A DNA stretch of 15,871 nucleotides. Source: JAAYAY01 sp964429355. GTDB taxonomy: Bacteria > Planctomycetota > Planctomycetia > Pirellulales > Thermoguttaceae. The stretch spans positions 1-15,871 of the forward strand of contig CAYSCH010000223.1 of assembly GCA_964429355.1 (NCBI GenBank), given 5' to 3'. Within the stretch, counting starts at the first letter, position 1. Every line of letters begins with the position of its first letter. The translations under genes and the position numbers were made by a program. The notes beneath the pieces were generated by a model, which saw nothing but the letters and a program-made list of their open reading frames with translations, had not been told where the DNA came from and made no database searches. Below are positions 14,251 through 15,871 of the stretch, one piece after another.

Positions 14251-14268
14251 GCGGTGACGAGTCCCCGC
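14251..14268. repeat. Short GC hairpin (GCGGTGAC/GTCCCCGC)
   Basis: Two 8-base arms around GA pair at seven of eight positions, within the 123-base gap between two membrane-protein genes. Read on the - strand it would encode ECGDSSPLS, a phrase I recall from mis-annotated small ORFs in planctomycete genomes. That points to a dispersed hairpin repeat rather than protein. The family link is from memory only. Confidence 0.35.
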
Positions 14269-14305
14269 ACTCCAAAAGATGTTCTGTTGTGCGGCGGTGT
14301 GGAAC

Positions 14306-15163
14306 CTACTTCTCAGTATCGGAGGAATTGTCCTGGGCTGCAATCAGAATGTCTGCCTTGGGGATGGTCCGAACGAAGCGGTAGCCGGCCGATCGAAAGG
14401 CGAGGAGGGTGATGGAGGTGATGAGGAAGACGAGCGGGGGGTGGCTGGCCCAAAAGAAGAAGCTGCCGGTGTCGCCATTGAGGCAGTAGGGAAGAAAGGT
14501 CCCGCCTGCTGCCAGGGTGACCGTGGCAACCACCATCCGGCTCAAGACGGCTCCTGCGGAAAGAGTTGCCCAGACGGAGAGCAGGGCCGACGAGAGAAAC
14601 AGGGTCGGCAAGCCGATGAACATGACGGCTCCCGACAGAAAGGTTGAACTGGTGGTGAGGCCTCCCCCTCGCATGTAGCTACCATCATCGACACTCGCGC
14701 CGAATGCAAGCAGGCAAGCAACGATCACTGTGACGATCAGCATGCCTCGCAGGGAGATCTGAAACGCCTTGCCCTTTGGAAGGCCCTGCTCGCCGAACCG
14801 CTGGAGCCGAAAGCCGTGCGCTCGGGCAATCGCGAGGGGGACGGTTACCACAACCATCAGTACGGCCAGGCTGAATGCTTGCATGACAACGAAACCAAAG
14901 GAGATGTTGCCGTGTCGGACAAGCAACTGGACAGTGGAGGCGAGAACGGATAGAACGTAGGCGATGACCNNNNNNNNNNAGCGAGGCAGCCAACGGGCCG
15001 TTCCCAGGGCGCCCCAGATGTAGAGGAGGGAGTACTGGGCCAGGAATAAGGCGAAAACCTGAAATGCGTTTTGCAGCACCGAGTGGGCGAGCTGGAACGT
15101 AACATAGGCTGCAACATGCACGGCGATGGCGACACAGGGGAGGCTGCGGTGAGAGATGAACAT
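14306..15163 (-). CDS. Multi-pass membrane protein, paralog of next gene (contains 10-N gap)
   Basis: Function unknown; 285 aa counting the gap. About seven to eight hydrophobic segments run through the protein. A soluble-looking link HGFRLQRFGEQGLPKGKAFQISLRGMLIVTVIVACLLAFG in the middle has the planctomycete FQIS/LRGML pattern. The ten N at 14970-14979 fall after RWLPR. The frame is continuous on both sides, so the true gap is probably ten bases or a multiple of three away. The neighbour upstream (15259-15624) shares YIWGALGTARWLPR versus IIWAGVGTGRWIPR and VPLAIARAHGFRL versus VPLAVARSRGFRL, so the two are tandem duplicates. The second half (four extra membrane segments) is found only here. 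No clear ribosome site precedes the ATG. Confidence 0.6.
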   Translation of the reverse strand: MFISHRSLPCVAIAVHVAAYVTFQLAHSVLQNAFQVFALFLAQYSLLYIWGALGTARWLPRXXXXVIAYVLSVLASTVQLLVRHGNISFGFVVMQAFSLAVLMVVVTVPLAIARAHGFRLQRFGEQGLPKGKAFQISLRGMLIVTVIVACLLAFGASVDDGSYMRGGGLTTSSTFLSGAVMFIGLPTLFLSSALLSVWATLSAGAVLSRMVVATVTLAAGGTFLPYCLNGDTGSFFFWASHPPLVFLITSITLLAFRSAGYRFVRTIPKADILIAAQDNSSDTEK

Positions 15164-15258
15164 GGGTCAGGATGGGAAAGCGGAGGGTGAGCGGCGAAGG
15201 CGGGTTTTCCGCGAGAACGAGGGGCGGATGGGGATTGTAGGCGGTAGGTTTTCTGTCG

Positions 15259-15624
15259 TTACTGGCGTTCTTTGATGTTCGACCGAAGAGCGAGCAGACA
15301 GGCGATGCCCGCGGTGATCAGCAGCAGGGCGCGCACGGTGAACTGAAGCGGCCTGGCGTCCACAATAGAATCTTGGGAGATACGCCGAAGTCGGAAGCCG
15401 CGGGACCTCGCAACAGCTAAAGGCACCACGTTGGTTAACAACAAGGCGCCAACGGCCGCACAATGCACAGGCAAGAATCGGGTTGCGGGTGCTCCATACA
15501 GAACTGCGGTGAGGCCTAAACAGAAAACGCAAAGGCAATAGACGATGGCCAATCGAGGTATCCATCTGCCTGTTCCCACACCGGCCCAAATAATAAGCAG
15601 AGCTTGCTCGGACAGAAGTAACAC
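15259..15624 (-). CDS. Short membrane-protein paralog, probably 5'-truncated reading frame
   Basis: GTG-started frame of 121 aa. Hydrophobic segments and the shared blocks IIWAGVGTGRWIPR, VVPLAVARSRGFRLRR and FTVRALLLITAGIACLLAL align with the first half of the 285-aa neighbour. Relative to that protein it lacks the N-terminal membrane segment and everything after residue 165 or so. No ribosome site is evident at the GTG. A separate frame immediately upstream carries a plausible missing N-terminus, so this may be the 3' part of a frameshifted gene. Function unknown. Confidence 0.5.
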   Translation of the reverse strand: MLLLSEQALLIIWAGVGTGRWIPRLAIVYCLCVFCLGLTAVLYGAPATRFLPVHCAAVGALLLTNVVPLAVARSRGFRLRRISQDSIVDARPLQFTVRALLLITAGIACLLALRSNIKERQ

Positions 15625-15808
15625 AGGGCGGCAGGGCCGCCAACCAATACGAGCTACCGCTCGGTTGGAATGGCCTGCTCCCGATGGTCGCGCGGATCTT
15701 TGTGAAAAACTTCACGATCTTTGAGGTTAGTAGTACAGGAACAAAAAAGTCCCGGCAATACGCATCGACTGCAACGGCCACAGGGTACGCCGCCAGGTGG
15801 CCAAGCAC
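15625..15808 (-). pseudogene. Frameshifted N-terminal part of the short membrane paralog
   Basis: The other - frame reads VLGHLAAYPVAVAVDAYCRD and then FFVPVLLTSKIVKFFTKIR. It is hydrophobic at the start, as expected for the N-terminus missing from the 121-aa frame, and it loses protein character where that frame begins. A single-base shift somewhere in about 15625-15700 would join them. The frame stays open to the window edge, so the true start is unclear. This could also be a sequencing error. Confidence 0.35.
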
Positions 15809-15819
15809 GACATAGACTA

Positions 15820-15871
15820 GTGCTCTGTCACAGCTTAATTGTGGGATAGACTGACTTGAGTTTACAGCGGG
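15820..15871. mobile_element. Possible insertion-sequence end at window edge
   Basis: GTGCTCTGTCACAGCTTAAT starts just after a TA dinucleotide (15818-15819). It resembles termini that I associate with IS630/Tc1-type elements, which insert at TA. Composition shifts to AT-richer here. The rest of the element would lie beyond the window, so this is tentative. Confidence 0.25.

Overview
The window looks like a draft-assembly piece of a GC-rich planctomycete genome, probably Pirellulales-like. The clues are small membrane proteins with the N-terminal style common in that phylum (an FxxR motif followed by a long hydrophobic helix), secreted polysaccharide-degrading enzymes, long antisense shadow ORFs, and wide intergenic spaces holding dispersed hairpin repeats. 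The phylum call is inference. The assembly has a 100-N gap at 11484-11583 and a 10-N gap at 14970-14979. Both fall inside genes, and the larger gap carries a duplicated flank.

Layout. 1-726: pyrimidine-rich, essentially gene-free, with a heptanucleotide tandem repeat. 727-2823 (+): secreted clan GH-A glycoside hydrolase with a large insertion in its barrel. 3033-5051 (-): secreted double CE1-type (feruloyl-esterase-like) protein, convergent with the hydrolase. 5052-5580: leader region with a TPR-gene relic, a palindrome and a dispersed repeat. 5581-8044 (-): three-gene module of a soluble ABC ATPase, a HypB/CobW-type GTPase and a [4Fe-4S] protein. 8045-9123: a 126-aa membrane protein flanked by two copies of a structured element, with its ribosome-binding site buried in a hairpin. 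9124-13414 (-): sugar-phosphate operon, transcribed class II aldolase, CbbY-like HAD phosphatase, DeoC-like aldolase, FGGY kinase. 13550-15808 (-): planctomycete-type membrane proteins, two of them tandem paralogs and one apparently broken. The right edge may be the end of an insertion sequence.

How it fits together. The hydrolase and esterase would attack hemicellulose outside the cytoplasm, and the kinase/aldolase/phosphatase operon could process the released pentoses or related ketoses. This link is plausible but inferred. The ATPase/GTPase/Fe-S trio has no transporter partner and carries Cys/His motifs typical of metal handling. I regard it as the best candidate for an under-described system, probably metallocofactor assembly or reactivation. 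The second most interesting signal is the repeated structured element around the 126-aa membrane gene, whose outer stem is kept in both copies despite sequence changes.
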